A DNA stretch of 64,000 nt from Bog-113 sp963752695 (lineage in GTDB: Bacteria > Acidobacteriota > Terriglobia > Bryobacterales > Bryobacteraceae), in the NCBI GenBank assembly GCA_963752695.1, contig CAVVZB010000001.1, forward strand, positions 1,251,870-1,315,869. Reading direction: 5' to 3'. Both the position numbers and the translations under genes were made by a program. A model generated the notes under the pieces. That model was not told the DNA's origin and searched no databases. It saw only the letters and a program-made list of their open reading frames with translations. Below, in pieces: positions 24,914 to 32,942 of this stretch (position 1 is the stretch's first letter; the number at the start of each line of letters is the position of its first letter).

Positions 24914-25537
24914 ATGACTCCCGCGGTCGGAACTGACAGTCCCGAACCAATCACCGTCTTGCTTCGCAAGATGCAGGAAGGCGATGCGGCTGCCGGGGAT
25001 CAATTCACTATCGCGGTTTACCGTGAGCTCCGCCGCATCGCGAAGCGCTCGATGCGCGGTGAACGCGAGGGGCATACACTGCAAACGACGGGGCTGCTCA
25101 ACGAGGTGTACCTCCGGCTGTTCGGCAATGGCCCCATGGAGTGGAAAGACAGTGCGCACTTTTACGCCACTGCCGCCACTTTGATGCGGCGCATTCTCAT
25201 CGACTATGCCCGGGCCAAGGGCGCGCAGCGCCGAGGCGGCGGCGCCGACCACGTAGGAATAGACGAGCAGGTGTTGCGCGCTCGCGAGAAAAATCTTGAT
25301 CGGTTTCTGGACCTCGATCGGGCCTTAGAAGAGTTTTCCAAGATCGATCCGCGTGCGGCCAAAGTCGTGGAATTGCGCTTCTTCGTGGGATTTACTGAAG
25401 CGGAGACCGGACACATTCTCGGGATCTGCGCAAAGACCGTGAAGCGCGATTGGGAAGACGCCCAATACTGGTTGTACGATCGCCTCGGTGAGGGTTATCT
25501 CGCCAGAGGCGCCTCAATGTCTGAATCCGCTACCTGA
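24914..25537 (+). CDS. ECF-like RNA polymerase sigma factor (TIGR02999 group)
   Basis: A 207-residue sigma factor. Region 2 is seen as YRELRRIAKRSMRGER, LLNEVYLRLF and DYARAKGAQRRGG; region 4 as AKVVELRFFVGFTEAETGHILGICAKTVKRDW, a helix-turn-helix for the -35 element. The A-K-G-A-Q-R-R-G-G and L-Q-T-T-x-L-L-N-E-V-Y-L-R-L elements are typical of the TIGR02999 (Sig-70_X6) group, which is frequent in acidobacteria and planctomycetes and often coupled to Ser/Thr kinases. Start ATG 24914 is used; the frame extends upstream across the operator. A TPR kinase gene follows at 61 bases. Confidence 0.88.
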   Translation: MTPAVGTDSPEPITVLLRKMQEGDAAAGDQFTIAVYRELRRIAKRSMRGEREGHTLQTTGLLNEVYLRLFGNGPMEWKDSAHFYATAATLMRRILIDYARAKGAQRRGGGADHVGIDEQVLRAREKNLDRFLDLDRALEEFSKIDPRAAKVVELRFFVGFTEAETGHILGICAKTVKRDWEDAQYWLYDRLGEGYLARGASMSESAT

Positions 25538-25598
25538 TCCCGCTTACCTCTGTTGGAGCGCAACGCAAATGGGCCAAGTTCCTGACCGGGAGGGACCG

Positions 25599-28076
25599 AT
25601 GCTAGCGTCGGAGTGGGGGTTGCTGAAGTCGCTGTTTGCGGACGCGGTCGAGTTGCCCGTAGCTGATGTTCCCGCTTTTATTCAAGAACGAGCATTATCT
25701 CCCGCGATCTCCGGCCATTTGTTGCAGATGCTTGCTCAACGGGCCGAAATCTCATCCTATTTTGACGGGCTCAGCACGGAACTGGCTACGCTGCTAGACG
25801 AGCCGCCGATGCTGACGCCGCAGGCAATCATCGGCCGCTTTCGAATTTCCCGATTCCTGGCCCGCGGCGGGATGGGCGAAGTCTACGAGGCGGAAGATCT
25901 GGAATTGTCAGGCAAGTACGCGCTTAAGACTATGCGACCCGGCATTGCCGGCCAGCCGGGCGGATTGGAGCGCTTCCGCGAGGAAATCCGGCTGGCCCGC
26001 AAAGTGAGCAGCCCATACGTCTGTACAGTCTACGAGGTCGGGCGGCATTCCGGGCCCGAGGGCAACTTTCTATTCTTCACGATGGAGTTGTTGGAAGGTG
26101 AAACGCTTTCCGAGCGCATTCGCTCTGCCGGTCCATTCAAAGTTTCCGAAGCGCGGCCTCTACTCGGGAACATTCTTTCCGGGCTGGCAGCCGCGCATGA
26201 ACTCGGGATCATTCACCGCGATCTGAAAAGCAGTAACGTGTTTCTTTGCCGGACCGCCGCCGGAGATCGGGCGATCATCACGGACTTCGGCTTGTCGCGC
26301 GCACTGGCCGACATGGAATCGGTTCAGGTCATTGATGGCATGACGCCGGAGTATGTCGCTCCGGAGGTGCTTCGGGGCGGGCCTGCCAGCGTCGCGAGCG
26401 ATATCCATTCATTCGGAGTCGTTGCCTATGAGATGCTCACCGGGGATCTCTATTCCGGAGACCTGGAAACGGTGTTCATCCGCGATGCACCCTCGTCATG
26501 GCAGCGGACGATCCGCCGATGTCTGGAGCCCGACTTAGCCCGGCGTTATTCGTCAGCCCGCGAAGTTGCCGATCGTCTTGGAATCGAGCCGGAACACGGC
26601 GTGAGCCGGCGTCTCGTACTTTTGAGTTCGCTTGGTGCGGTAATTGGAACGGCGGCGCTATACCGCCTTTTCGCCCACCACCCCGCACTGGCTCGAACCA
26701 TTGCAGTCCTGCCCTTTGAAGGTCCCGTGCCGCTGGAGTATGTCGCTAACGGGCTGGCCGACCGCATCGCCGATGGACTGGGGCGGGTGCCAGATGTCCA
26801 GGTAGTCAGCCGTTTTGCAGCCGCCCGCTTGAAATCCAAGGGCGACCGCGTTGCCGAGGCGGGAGCGCAGTTGAAGTGCGATTACGTGCTGCGGGGAACT
26901 GTCGCCGGGACGGAAGCAGCATGCCGGATTCATCTTGACGTGAGCGAAGCGGCGTCGGGACTTTCGAAGTGGTCGAGCACCTTCGACGCAACCGAACGTG
27001 AGATCGCTCTGATTCCGGAGCAGGCGCTTCGGGCCATCGTCCCCAAACTGGAGTGGAGTCAAGACTCCTCGCTGGCCGGCTTTGGGCCCGCGCCGACGCA
27101 CAATCCGGCTTGTTATCGGCTCTACCTCATTGGCCGGTTTCTGGCAGACCAGCGGGATATCCCGTCTCTGCGGCAGAGTACCGACTACTTCGCACGGTGT
27201 CTTGCACTCGATGGCCAATTTGCCGATGCCTGGGCCGCGCTGGCCCAGTCCTGTTGGCAACTCGCTTTCGAAGACGAACCTACTCTAGACGTCAATATGG
27301 CGCGAGCGCTGGCTGCCTCCGAGAAAGCCTTGGCGCTGGCCCCCCAATGCGCCGAAGCACACCTGGTGCAAGGAGAGATCTATCACTGGTGGAAGTGGGA
27401 CTGGGAGCGTTCCGAAGCAAGTTACCGGCGGTGTATCGCACTCAATCCAAGTCTGCCCGGCGGCCACTACTGGTACTCGAAGATGCTGTATCCTTTGGGC
27501 CGTTTCGAGGATGCTCTTGCGGCGGTGAACACTGCGATCAGGCTGGATCCACTCAGCCCTTCGGCGCGCATCATGAAAGGGATGATCCTATCATTCGCTG
27601 GGCGTCTGGATGAGGCGGTAGATGTTCTGCGTCTAGTGGCGGCAGCCGACCCTGGGAGCCCGAACGCCTACGTCCCGCTCTCCGATGCGCTGGCCTTTCG
27701 GGGGAACTTCGACGACGCTATGCGGGCGGCGGAGACCGCGGTCACCAACAGCGGCCGTCAAAGCTTCGCGATCTCGCAGGTGGCATCCTTGCTGCCGCGC
27801 CTAGGCCGTAGCACCGATGCTCTTCGAGCCGAAGCGGAACTGGAGGCAAAGTTTAGGAAAAGCGATGCTTATCCTACCGAGATCGCATGGATCTACGCGG
27901 CGCTGGCCGATGCCGACAAAACTCTTACCTGGCTCGAGAAGGGTCTCACGGTCCATGATCAGAATCTCCCGCTGCTGCGCATTCATCCGGCGTTCGCTTT
28001 CGTGCGCGGCAGTCCGCGGTTCGCGACGATCGCGTCTCAGGTATTCGGGCCAAAGCAAGAGCCGGCGCGCCCATGA
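25599..28076 (+). CDS. Ser/Thr protein kinase with TPR repeats, membrane-anchored
   Basis: An 825-residue protein. After an N-terminal region of about 75 residues comes a Hanks-type kinase domain: ARGGMGEVYEAED (glycine loop), YALKTM (Lys), IIHRDLKSSNVFL (catalytic loop), ITDFGLSRAL (DFG). A membrane helix follows (LVLLSSLGAVIGTAALYRLF), then a TolB-N-like domain starting TIAVLPFEGP, then TPR units such as DAWAALAQSCWQLAF and AEAHLVQGEIYHWW. The ATG at 25599 is chosen because GGGAGG lies five bases upstream; an in-frame ATG at 25569 is an alternative. It probably forms a signalling pair with the sigma factor upstream. Confidence 0.9.
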   Translation: MLASEWGLLKSLFADAVELPVADVPAFIQERALSPAISGHLLQMLAQRAEISSYFDGLSTELATLLDEPPMLTPQAIIGRFRISRFLARGGMGEVYEAEDLELSGKYALKTMRPGIAGQPGGLERFREEIRLARKVSSPYVCTVYEVGRHSGPEGNFLFFTMELLEGETLSERIRSAGPFKVSEARPLLGNILSGLAAAHELGIIHRDLKSSNVFLCRTAAGDRAIITDFGLSRALADMESVQVIDGMTPEYVAPEVLRGGPASVASDIHSFGVVAYEMLTGDLYSGDLETVFIRDAPSSWQRTIRRCLEPDLARRYSSAREVADRLGIEPEHGVSRRLVLLSSLGAVIGTAALYRLFAHHPALARTIAVLPFEGPVPLEYVANGLADRIADGLGRVPDVQVVSRFAAARLKSKGDRVAEAGAQLKCDYVLRGTVAGTEAACRIHLDVSEAASGLSKWSSTFDATEREIALIPEQALRAIVPKLEWSQDSSLAGFGPAPTHNPACYRLYLIGRFLADQRDIPSLRQSTDYFARCLALDGQFADAWAALAQSCWQLAFEDEPTLDVNMARALAASEKALALAPQCAEAHLVQGEIYHWWKWDWERSEASYRRCIALNPSLPGGHYWYSKMLYPLGRFEDALAAVNTAIRLDPLSPSARIMKGMILSFAGRLDEAVDVLRLVAAADPGSPNAYVPLSDALAFRGNFDDAMRAAETAVTNSGRQSFAISQVASLLPRLGRSTDALRAEAELEAKFRKSDAYPTEIAWIYAALADADKTLTWLEKGLTVHDQNLPLLRIHPAFAFVRGSPRFATIASQVFGPKQEPARP

Positions 28077-28091
28077 AGCTAATTTCCGAAA

Positions 28092-28101
28092 TCATGTCTA
28101 G
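28092..28101 (+). promoter_or_regulatory. Second copy of the TCATGTCTAG motif
   Basis: The ten bases TCATGTCTAG are identical to the left arm and spacer of the palindrome at 24881-24890, and here lie 47 bases before the next gene. The second arm is absent (followed by AATTGCAC). This could be a half-site for the same regulator; chance is possible. Confidence 0.3.
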
Positions 28102-28147
28102 AATTGCACCCGCCTTGCGCTAACTATTTCAGGCGAGGTGGGCCAAA

Positions 28148-28531
28148 ATGCTAGGAACAACGACTCCGGAGATTGATCTGACTGGAAGCTATTATGCAAA
28201 CGGAATTTCCTATTCGCTGTGCGGAAGGTGCGTCAGCATCAATTTTCCAGTACGGCCTGGAGATTCGATCCAGGCGGAAGCATATGCCATACCGCCATAC
28301 CCGCAAGAGTCGCATTGGAAACTGGCAGTGGTTAGTGGATCCGGAGTTGAAGTTTACCGGCTCAATGAGTCACTTGGCGAGGGTTACCCGTGGGGTCAGT
28401 ACACAGAATCGGCTTTGGTAATAGGAGATTACTCCGGTACGGACCCGTTTAACAGGGTCCCGGTCCTCGTCACTGGATCGACCGACGTCAATGGGCTCTT
28501 ACTTGTGGGCATCAAGTGTGTGAAAACATAA
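28148..28531 (+). CDS. Hypothetical protein with N-terminal DLTGSYY motif
   Basis: A 127-residue protein of unknown function with no signal peptide. A strong site, GAGGTGG, precedes the ATG by eight bases. It begins EIDLTGSYYANGISYSLCG and appears beta-rich, with VSINFPVRPGDSI, WKLAVVSGSGVEVYRL and LVIGDYSG. The opening motif resembles DLTGTYYYSD in the mature part of the next protein, suggesting a shared lipocalin-like or calycin-like strand, which is speculative. It contains three cysteines. It probably shares a transcript with the two genes that follow. Confidence 0.6.
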   Translation: MLGTTTPEIDLTGSYYANGISYSLCGRCVSINFPVRPGDSIQAEAYAIPPYPQESHWKLAVVSGSGVEVYRLNESLGEGYPWGQYTESALVIGDYSGTDPFNRVPVLVTGSTDVNGLLLVGIKCVKT

Positions 28532-28533
28532 CC

Positions 28534-28932
28534 ATGTTTAGCCACAGCGCGGTCAGGATGCATATCCGCTTTCTGACGCTGGCCCTGTTCCTATCGCCCT
28601 GTATAAGTTCCGCCGGGGTAGAAGACCTCACCGGCACATATTATTATTCGGATCATAAGCCGCCATCAGATTCGATCGTGTTAAAGATCGAAGGGGGTCT
28701 TCCGAACGCTGATTCCGACCCGCAGTTAGTAACGGTTTACAAGGTCCGAGGCGGAATTGTTGTGAGCCGCCGGACTGGCAAACTGAGTGGCGGCTTCTAT
28801 AAACACGGCAACCGGAAGAGCGAGTACGTTGTACTTCGAGTCAATCCGGCGAATAACGATCACTTGCCTGCAATCCTGCGTTTTCAAATTAAGCCCGGCG
28901 GTAAGAAAACGTATTTCGTGGAGCCGCGATGA
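28534..28932 (+). CDS. Small secreted protein with DLTGTYY motif
   Basis: A protein of about 132 residues whose N terminus holds a signal peptide (core IRFLTLALFLSPCISSAG). The mature part starts VEDLTGTYYYSDHKPPSDS and continues with alternating strands (VTVYKVRGGIVVSR, YVVLRVNPANND, ILRFQIKPGGKKTYFV). The ATG at 28558 is an alternative start with a shorter n-region. Its TGA overlaps the ATG of the heme protein gene (ATGA at 28929-28932), so the two are coupled. No known domain is recognised. Confidence 0.6.
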   Translation: MFSHSAVRMHIRFLTLALFLSPCISSAGVEDLTGTYYYSDHKPPSDSIVLKIEGGLPNADSDPQLVTVYKVRGGIVVSRRTGKLSGGFYKHGNRKSEYVVLRVNPANNDHLPAILRFQIKPGGKKTYFVEPR

Positions 28933-30326
28933 AAGTACTCGCTCGTATCCTCTATCTGCTCGCCATAGTTGTTATTGGGGACCGGGCCAGTTTTGCGGCG
29001 CAGGGAAACTGCCCGGTTCCGAGCGGTAAGTGTCCGGCGCCCTTCTGTTCCGGCAGGTACCAGGGAATCGACAGCACGAAAGGGAAGTTCCCCATGGACC
29101 CGCGTCAGCTGCGGGCTTTGCTGGGGTTCGATCCTTGCTCTGAGACCGTGCCCGGGAAAGAGCCCGATTACACAACCTGGTCGGAAATGAAGATCCCGCC
29201 GCTTCGAGCTCATGTGTGGGATGTCTGGGCGGCGATCAACGCGCCGTCACGCTATTCGGAAAAGCGCGTTGCGGGCGCGGCTTTGCTACCTAAGTGGAGA
29301 ACTTGGTACTCCTCGGAGGATCTATTTTGTACAGGGGCTCTAGCAACCAAGCATCCGCTGCCGACCCTTCAGTTCGACCCGCCCCCGCAAACATTGCCTT
29401 TACCAGACGCCAAAGCGTGTGGGCCAAGTACGCCTGGCAAGATAGCACCGGGTGACGACCACGGCTTAGTACAGGTTGTTCTATACAATGCGCAGGCCGC
29501 CGCTGAGATAGCGCGTTGCTGCTCAAGTGGCCGCATCCAGCGGCACCCGAAGAACTCGTCTCTCGAAGGTTTTAGCTCCGACTCGGTCGCACTGAAAACC
29601 CTCTGGCTCTTTGTTCCCCAACAGCAATGCCGTTCTGTTCCTGTGTGGGATGGTGTTCCGCGTGTTGCCAAGAATCCCCAACAGGGTCCCGAAACGTGGC
29701 CGCGGTCTGTCAATGTCTGCGCCCCAGGTGCTCACGTTGGTGCGAAGGATCGTCGGATTAACAGCTTTTATTGGGTGAACTCATCGAAGCTGCCCGGCGC
29801 ACCGGACCACGCGGGATTCATGATCCTGGTCGGAATGCATGTGATCACGCATGAGATTCCAGACTGGGTGTGGGCAACATTCTGGTGGCACGATCACCCA
29901 ACCGCAGGGGAGTTCGCCGCGAATCGGACCAAGACACCCGCTGGGCCCTGGGCGAATTATCTGATGGATGTCGCGTTCGATATGGACCGGCCTTGGCAAT
30001 CTACCGGTCTGCCGAAAGCCATTTTCAATCCGTATCTTGAAGGAACGCTGGTGAATGGAACGCAATCGAACTGTATAGCCTGCCATCGGCGTGCGGTTTG
30101 GCCAGTTCCCACGGAAGGGTACGCCACGCCGGAATCAGCTGGCGCCGCGCTTAGCCTAGGTAATCTCGTGGTCACGGGTCGCGCGGCCTCACTGCACTCT
30201 TACTTGCCGGAGCCGAACTGCGGGATTCACACTGCCTTCTTGTGGTCGATTGCTCTACTCAGCGCCCCCAAGCCGGATAACTACGAGGCGTGTCCAGAAC
30301 CGGAGAAGCTTCTCAAGTCCAAGTGA
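28929..30326 (+). CDS. Secreted protein with one c-type heme motif
   Basis: A 465-residue exported protein (signal peptide KVLARILYLLAIVVIGDRA) with a single CxxCH site, Cys382-Ile-Ala-Cys385-His386, in SNCIACHRRAVW. It begins with a Cys-rich mature segment (CPVPSGKCPAPFC). The middle contains WVWATFWWHDHP and AGFMILVGMHVITHEIPDW, rich in Trp and His. The layout, a large N-terminal domain with one heme site near the C terminus, does not match a standard cytochrome. Electron transfer or a redox-linked extracytoplasmic enzyme is inferred only from the heme site. It is coupled to the preceding small secreted protein. Confidence 0.7.
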   Translation: MKVLARILYLLAIVVIGDRASFAAQGNCPVPSGKCPAPFCSGRYQGIDSTKGKFPMDPRQLRALLGFDPCSETVPGKEPDYTTWSEMKIPPLRAHVWDVWAAINAPSRYSEKRVAGAALLPKWRTWYSSEDLFCTGALATKHPLPTLQFDPPPQTLPLPDAKACGPSTPGKIAPGDDHGLVQVVLYNAQAAAEIARCCSSGRIQRHPKNSSLEGFSSDSVALKTLWLFVPQQQCRSVPVWDGVPRVAKNPQQGPETWPRSVNVCAPGAHVGAKDRRINSFYWVNSSKLPGAPDHAGFMILVGMHVITHEIPDWVWATFWWHDHPTAGEFAANRTKTPAGPWANYLMDVAFDMDRPWQSTGLPKAIFNPYLEGTLVNGTQSNCIACHRRAVWPVPTEGYATPESAGAALSLGNLVVTGRAASLHSYLPEPNCGIHTAFLWSIALLSAPKPDNYEACPEPEKLLKSK

Positions 30327-30364
30327 GTGGCTCGCCGCCTGGAGACATAGCAGGTGAGTTTGGC

Positions 30365-30393
30365 TTGTCTTAGTGTCCGTCCGGGGATATAAT
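30365..30393 (+). promoter_or_regulatory. Sigma-70-like promoter for the HAF-repeat protein
   Basis: TTGTCT (30365-30370), a 17-base spacer and a perfect TATAAT (30388-30393) lie 48 bases before the start codon at 30441. This is the best consensus promoter I found in the window. Confidence 0.7.
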
Positions 30394-30440
30394 CTCTTCG
30401 GCCCAGTCGCTGACGCGGGTAGGGGCAAAGGGGAATTGTA

Positions 30441-31397
30441 ATGAGAACGTTATTTAAGCTAAGGAACGTGGCATTGGCTGGTTTGTCGCTGTGGGCGTCC
30501 AATATGTTATGTAGCGCGCAACAGCAGGCCAAGGGATTCACTTTTACAACCTTCACGATACCTGGCGCGATGAATCTCGCGATTGAGTCTGTCAACAATG
30601 CCGGGACGATTTCAGGCTCCTATTCCGATTCTGCAAACAACACAGTCGGTTTCTTGCGGTCGAACGCTGGAACCGTGACTCCATATGTCGAACCTTTGGA
30701 CACAACCCTGCCCAGCTTTACGCAAGGCGGGCAAATAAATAAAACAGGCGTGGTAGCCGGTGAGTATTTCGACACTGTACAGAGCACCTACCTCGGCTTC
30801 GTTTACAGGAGCGCGACCGGGAGCTTTAACACCTTTAGCGTGCCCGGCCAGCCACAGTTCACTACGAATGCACTTCTAGGAATCAACAACAATGCTGAGG
30901 TGTGCGGGTACATCATTTCTCCGCCATACACCTTAACTTCGGCGTTTGTGTCGACCGCGGGTAATGCCACCACGTTCACGGTGAATGGGTCGGCCGAAAC
31001 CGAGTGCATGGCTTTAAATGATGCAGGGACGTCGGTTGGACTCTACAAAGATGCGGGCGGCGTGTATCACGGCTGGATTCGGACGGCGGCCGGTACGGTT
31101 ACCAATCTGGACGTTCCGGGAGCTTCGCAGATAAACGGGACCGCGCCGTGCGTTTCAGGTCCGATCGCTGGCACCGTTCCGCTGGGTGTCAACAACGCGG
31201 GTTACGTCTCCGGTCATTACTGGGACAAGCAATACAACGAACACGGTTTTCTGATGACGCCCACTGGGAAATTCCTGACGATCAATGTTCCAGGCGCTTA
31301 TCAAACCGCTGGTGGCGGGCTAAACGATAAGGCTGTGGTGGTGGGACATTACGCGGACACAACCTGCGCCAATGCGGGTTACATCGCGACTCCATAG
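30441..31397 (+). CDS. Secreted HAF-repeat protein
   Basis: A 318-residue exported protein (signal core NVALAGLSLWASNMLCSA). It is built of about six tandem repeats of some 40 residues with the pattern (I/V/L)-N-N-x-G-x-(V/I)-x-G-x-Y-x-D followed by G-F-(L/V); examples are VNNAGTISGSYSD, INKTGVVAGEYFD, LNDAGTSVGLYKD and VNNAGYVSGHYWD. This is the HAF repeat (TIGR02913), likely a beta-propeller. Units also end with T-F-(T/S)-(I/V)-P-G. Family members are secreted and of unknown function. It has its own promoter 48 bases upstream. Confidence 0.82.
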   Translation: MRTLFKLRNVALAGLSLWASNMLCSAQQQAKGFTFTTFTIPGAMNLAIESVNNAGTISGSYSDSANNTVGFLRSNAGTVTPYVEPLDTTLPSFTQGGQINKTGVVAGEYFDTVQSTYLGFVYRSATGSFNTFSVPGQPQFTTNALLGINNNAEVCGYIISPPYTLTSAFVSTAGNATTFTVNGSAETECMALNDAGTSVGLYKDAGGVYHGWIRTAAGTVTNLDVPGASQINGTAPCVSGPIAGTVPLGVNNAGYVSGHYWDKQYNEHGFLMTPTGKFLTINVPGAYQTAGGGLNDKAVVVGHYADTTCANAGYIATP

Positions 31398-31408
31398 CGG
31401 CCCTTCCC

Positions 31409-32923
31409 ATGTCAAAAGTAACTTCCGGATTGCTCCTACTCTTGGTCTGCTCGGGCGCGGATTGCGTGGGTGCCCAGACGCCTTCCGGTGCCTTCTCGGC
31501 GGACCAGGATCATCAGAACATGATGAACCAGCTGGGAATAAAAGCTCTTCGGAATGGGCCAAGTGGAGATGAAAAAGCTCCGAACCACGCCAACTACGAC
31601 GAGTCTTTAGCAAATCCATTCCCAGTTCTGCCAGACGTTCTGACATTGAAGAACGGCCAGAAGGTGACTACTCCGGAGATGTGGTGGAAGCTACGCCGTC
31701 CTGAGATCGTGGAAGACATGGAGCGTGAGCTTTACGGCCGCGTACCGCGCGTTGTTCCGAAGGTCACCTGGACTGTGGCCGTAACCGATCGGGAGTGGGT
31801 CGGCTTCAACCCGGTCATTGCAAAGAAGCTTGTTGGGCACCTGGACAACTCCACATATCCTGCCATCGACGTGAACATTTCGATGGTGGTGGTGACGCCA
31901 GTCAACGCGAAAGGTCCGGTGCCCGTCTTAATGATGTTTGGACGGAGTTCCCTCCCGGCCCCCGCGCAGCCCCCTCAAGAGGATCTCGACCGACTGAACG
32001 CGGCGCTGAAAGCGACCCTGGTTAGGAGCGATCCGAGTCTGCAGAAAATCTTCGATCGCTATCCGGCTTACAGCGTGGCCGCTACATTGCCGCCGCCCGT
32101 TTTCGGTGGGCCGATGCCGGCAGGCGATCCGCCATCTACTCAACAGTTGATTGCAGATGGCTGGGGTTACGCGTTCATCGATCCGGGCTCGATTCAAGCC
32201 GATGACGGGGCAGGACTCACGCGTGGAATAATCGGTTTGGTTAATCATGGGAAACCGCGCTCTCCCGAAGATTGGGGAGCGCTCCGCGCATGGGCGTGGG
32301 GGGCAGGCCGAGGCTTGGATTACTTGGAGTCCGATCCGGCGGTCGACGCGCACCGGGTTGGAATCGAGGGCGTCTCGCGTTATGGGAAAGCCGCGCTTGT
32401 GGCTTTGGCTTTCGATCAGCGCTTCTCGATGGGCTTAATCGGATCGTCCGGCGAAGGCGGAGCGAAACTTAGCCGCCGCAACTTTGGTGAGGCCGTCGAA
32501 AGCCTGACGGGGTCCGGCGAGTACCACTGGATGGCCGGTAACTTTCTCAAGTACGGCGCATCCGAGGCGGCTTTCGGAAGTAAGAACGCCGGCGACTTGC
32601 CAGTGGATGCGCACGAGCTGATTGCATTGTGCGCGCCCCGGCTCACGTACATCAGTTACGGCATCCCGGAGAAGGGCGATTCGAAATGGCTCGATCAAAA
32701 GGGCAGCTATATGGCCGTTGTTGCCGCCGGAGCGGCTTTCAAGTTGTTGGGAGCCAAAGACCTGGGAGTTTCGAACGATTATCGGGTGGAACAAATGCCG
32801 CCGGTCGAACACGAACTCGGCAATGGCCAGTTGGCGTGGCGTCAGCACAGCGGCGGCCACACAGACGCTCCGAATATGAAATACTTCCTTGCGTGGGCTG
32901 ACCGGTGGATGCGTCCGCGATAG
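31409..32923 (+). CDS. Glucuronoyl (methyl)esterase-like protein, CE15
   Basis: A 504-residue exported serine esterase (signal core SGLLLLLVCSGADCVGA). The nucleophile is Ser323 in GVSRYGKAAL, the CE15 G-x-S-R-x-G-K signature, and the catalytic His is probably His484 in SGGHTDAPN; GWGYAFIDPGSIQADDG lies at the oxyanion side. Bacterial CE15 enzymes cut ester bonds between lignin and glucuronic acid on xylan, and Solibacter has characterised members. It lies 11 bases after the HAF gene, so plant polymer use is a plausible theme here. Confidence 0.88.
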   Translation: MSKVTSGLLLLLVCSGADCVGAQTPSGAFSADQDHQNMMNQLGIKALRNGPSGDEKAPNHANYDESLANPFPVLPDVLTLKNGQKVTTPEMWWKLRRPEIVEDMERELYGRVPRVVPKVTWTVAVTDREWVGFNPVIAKKLVGHLDNSTYPAIDVNISMVVVTPVNAKGPVPVLMMFGRSSLPAPAQPPQEDLDRLNAALKATLVRSDPSLQKIFDRYPAYSVAATLPPPVFGGPMPAGDPPSTQQLIADGWGYAFIDPGSIQADDGAGLTRGIIGLVNHGKPRSPEDWGALRAWAWGAGRGLDYLESDPAVDAHRVGIEGVSRYGKAALVALAFDQRFSMGLIGSSGEGGAKLSRRNFGEAVESLTGSGEYHWMAGNFLKYGASEAAFGSKNAGDLPVDAHELIALCAPRLTYISYGIPEKGDSKWLDQKGSYMAVVAAGAAFKLLGAKDLGVSNDYRVEQMPPVEHELGNGQLAWRQHSGGHTDAPNMKYFLAWADRWMRPR

Positions 32924-32942
32924 ACTTGTGGCGGCAGGTTTT

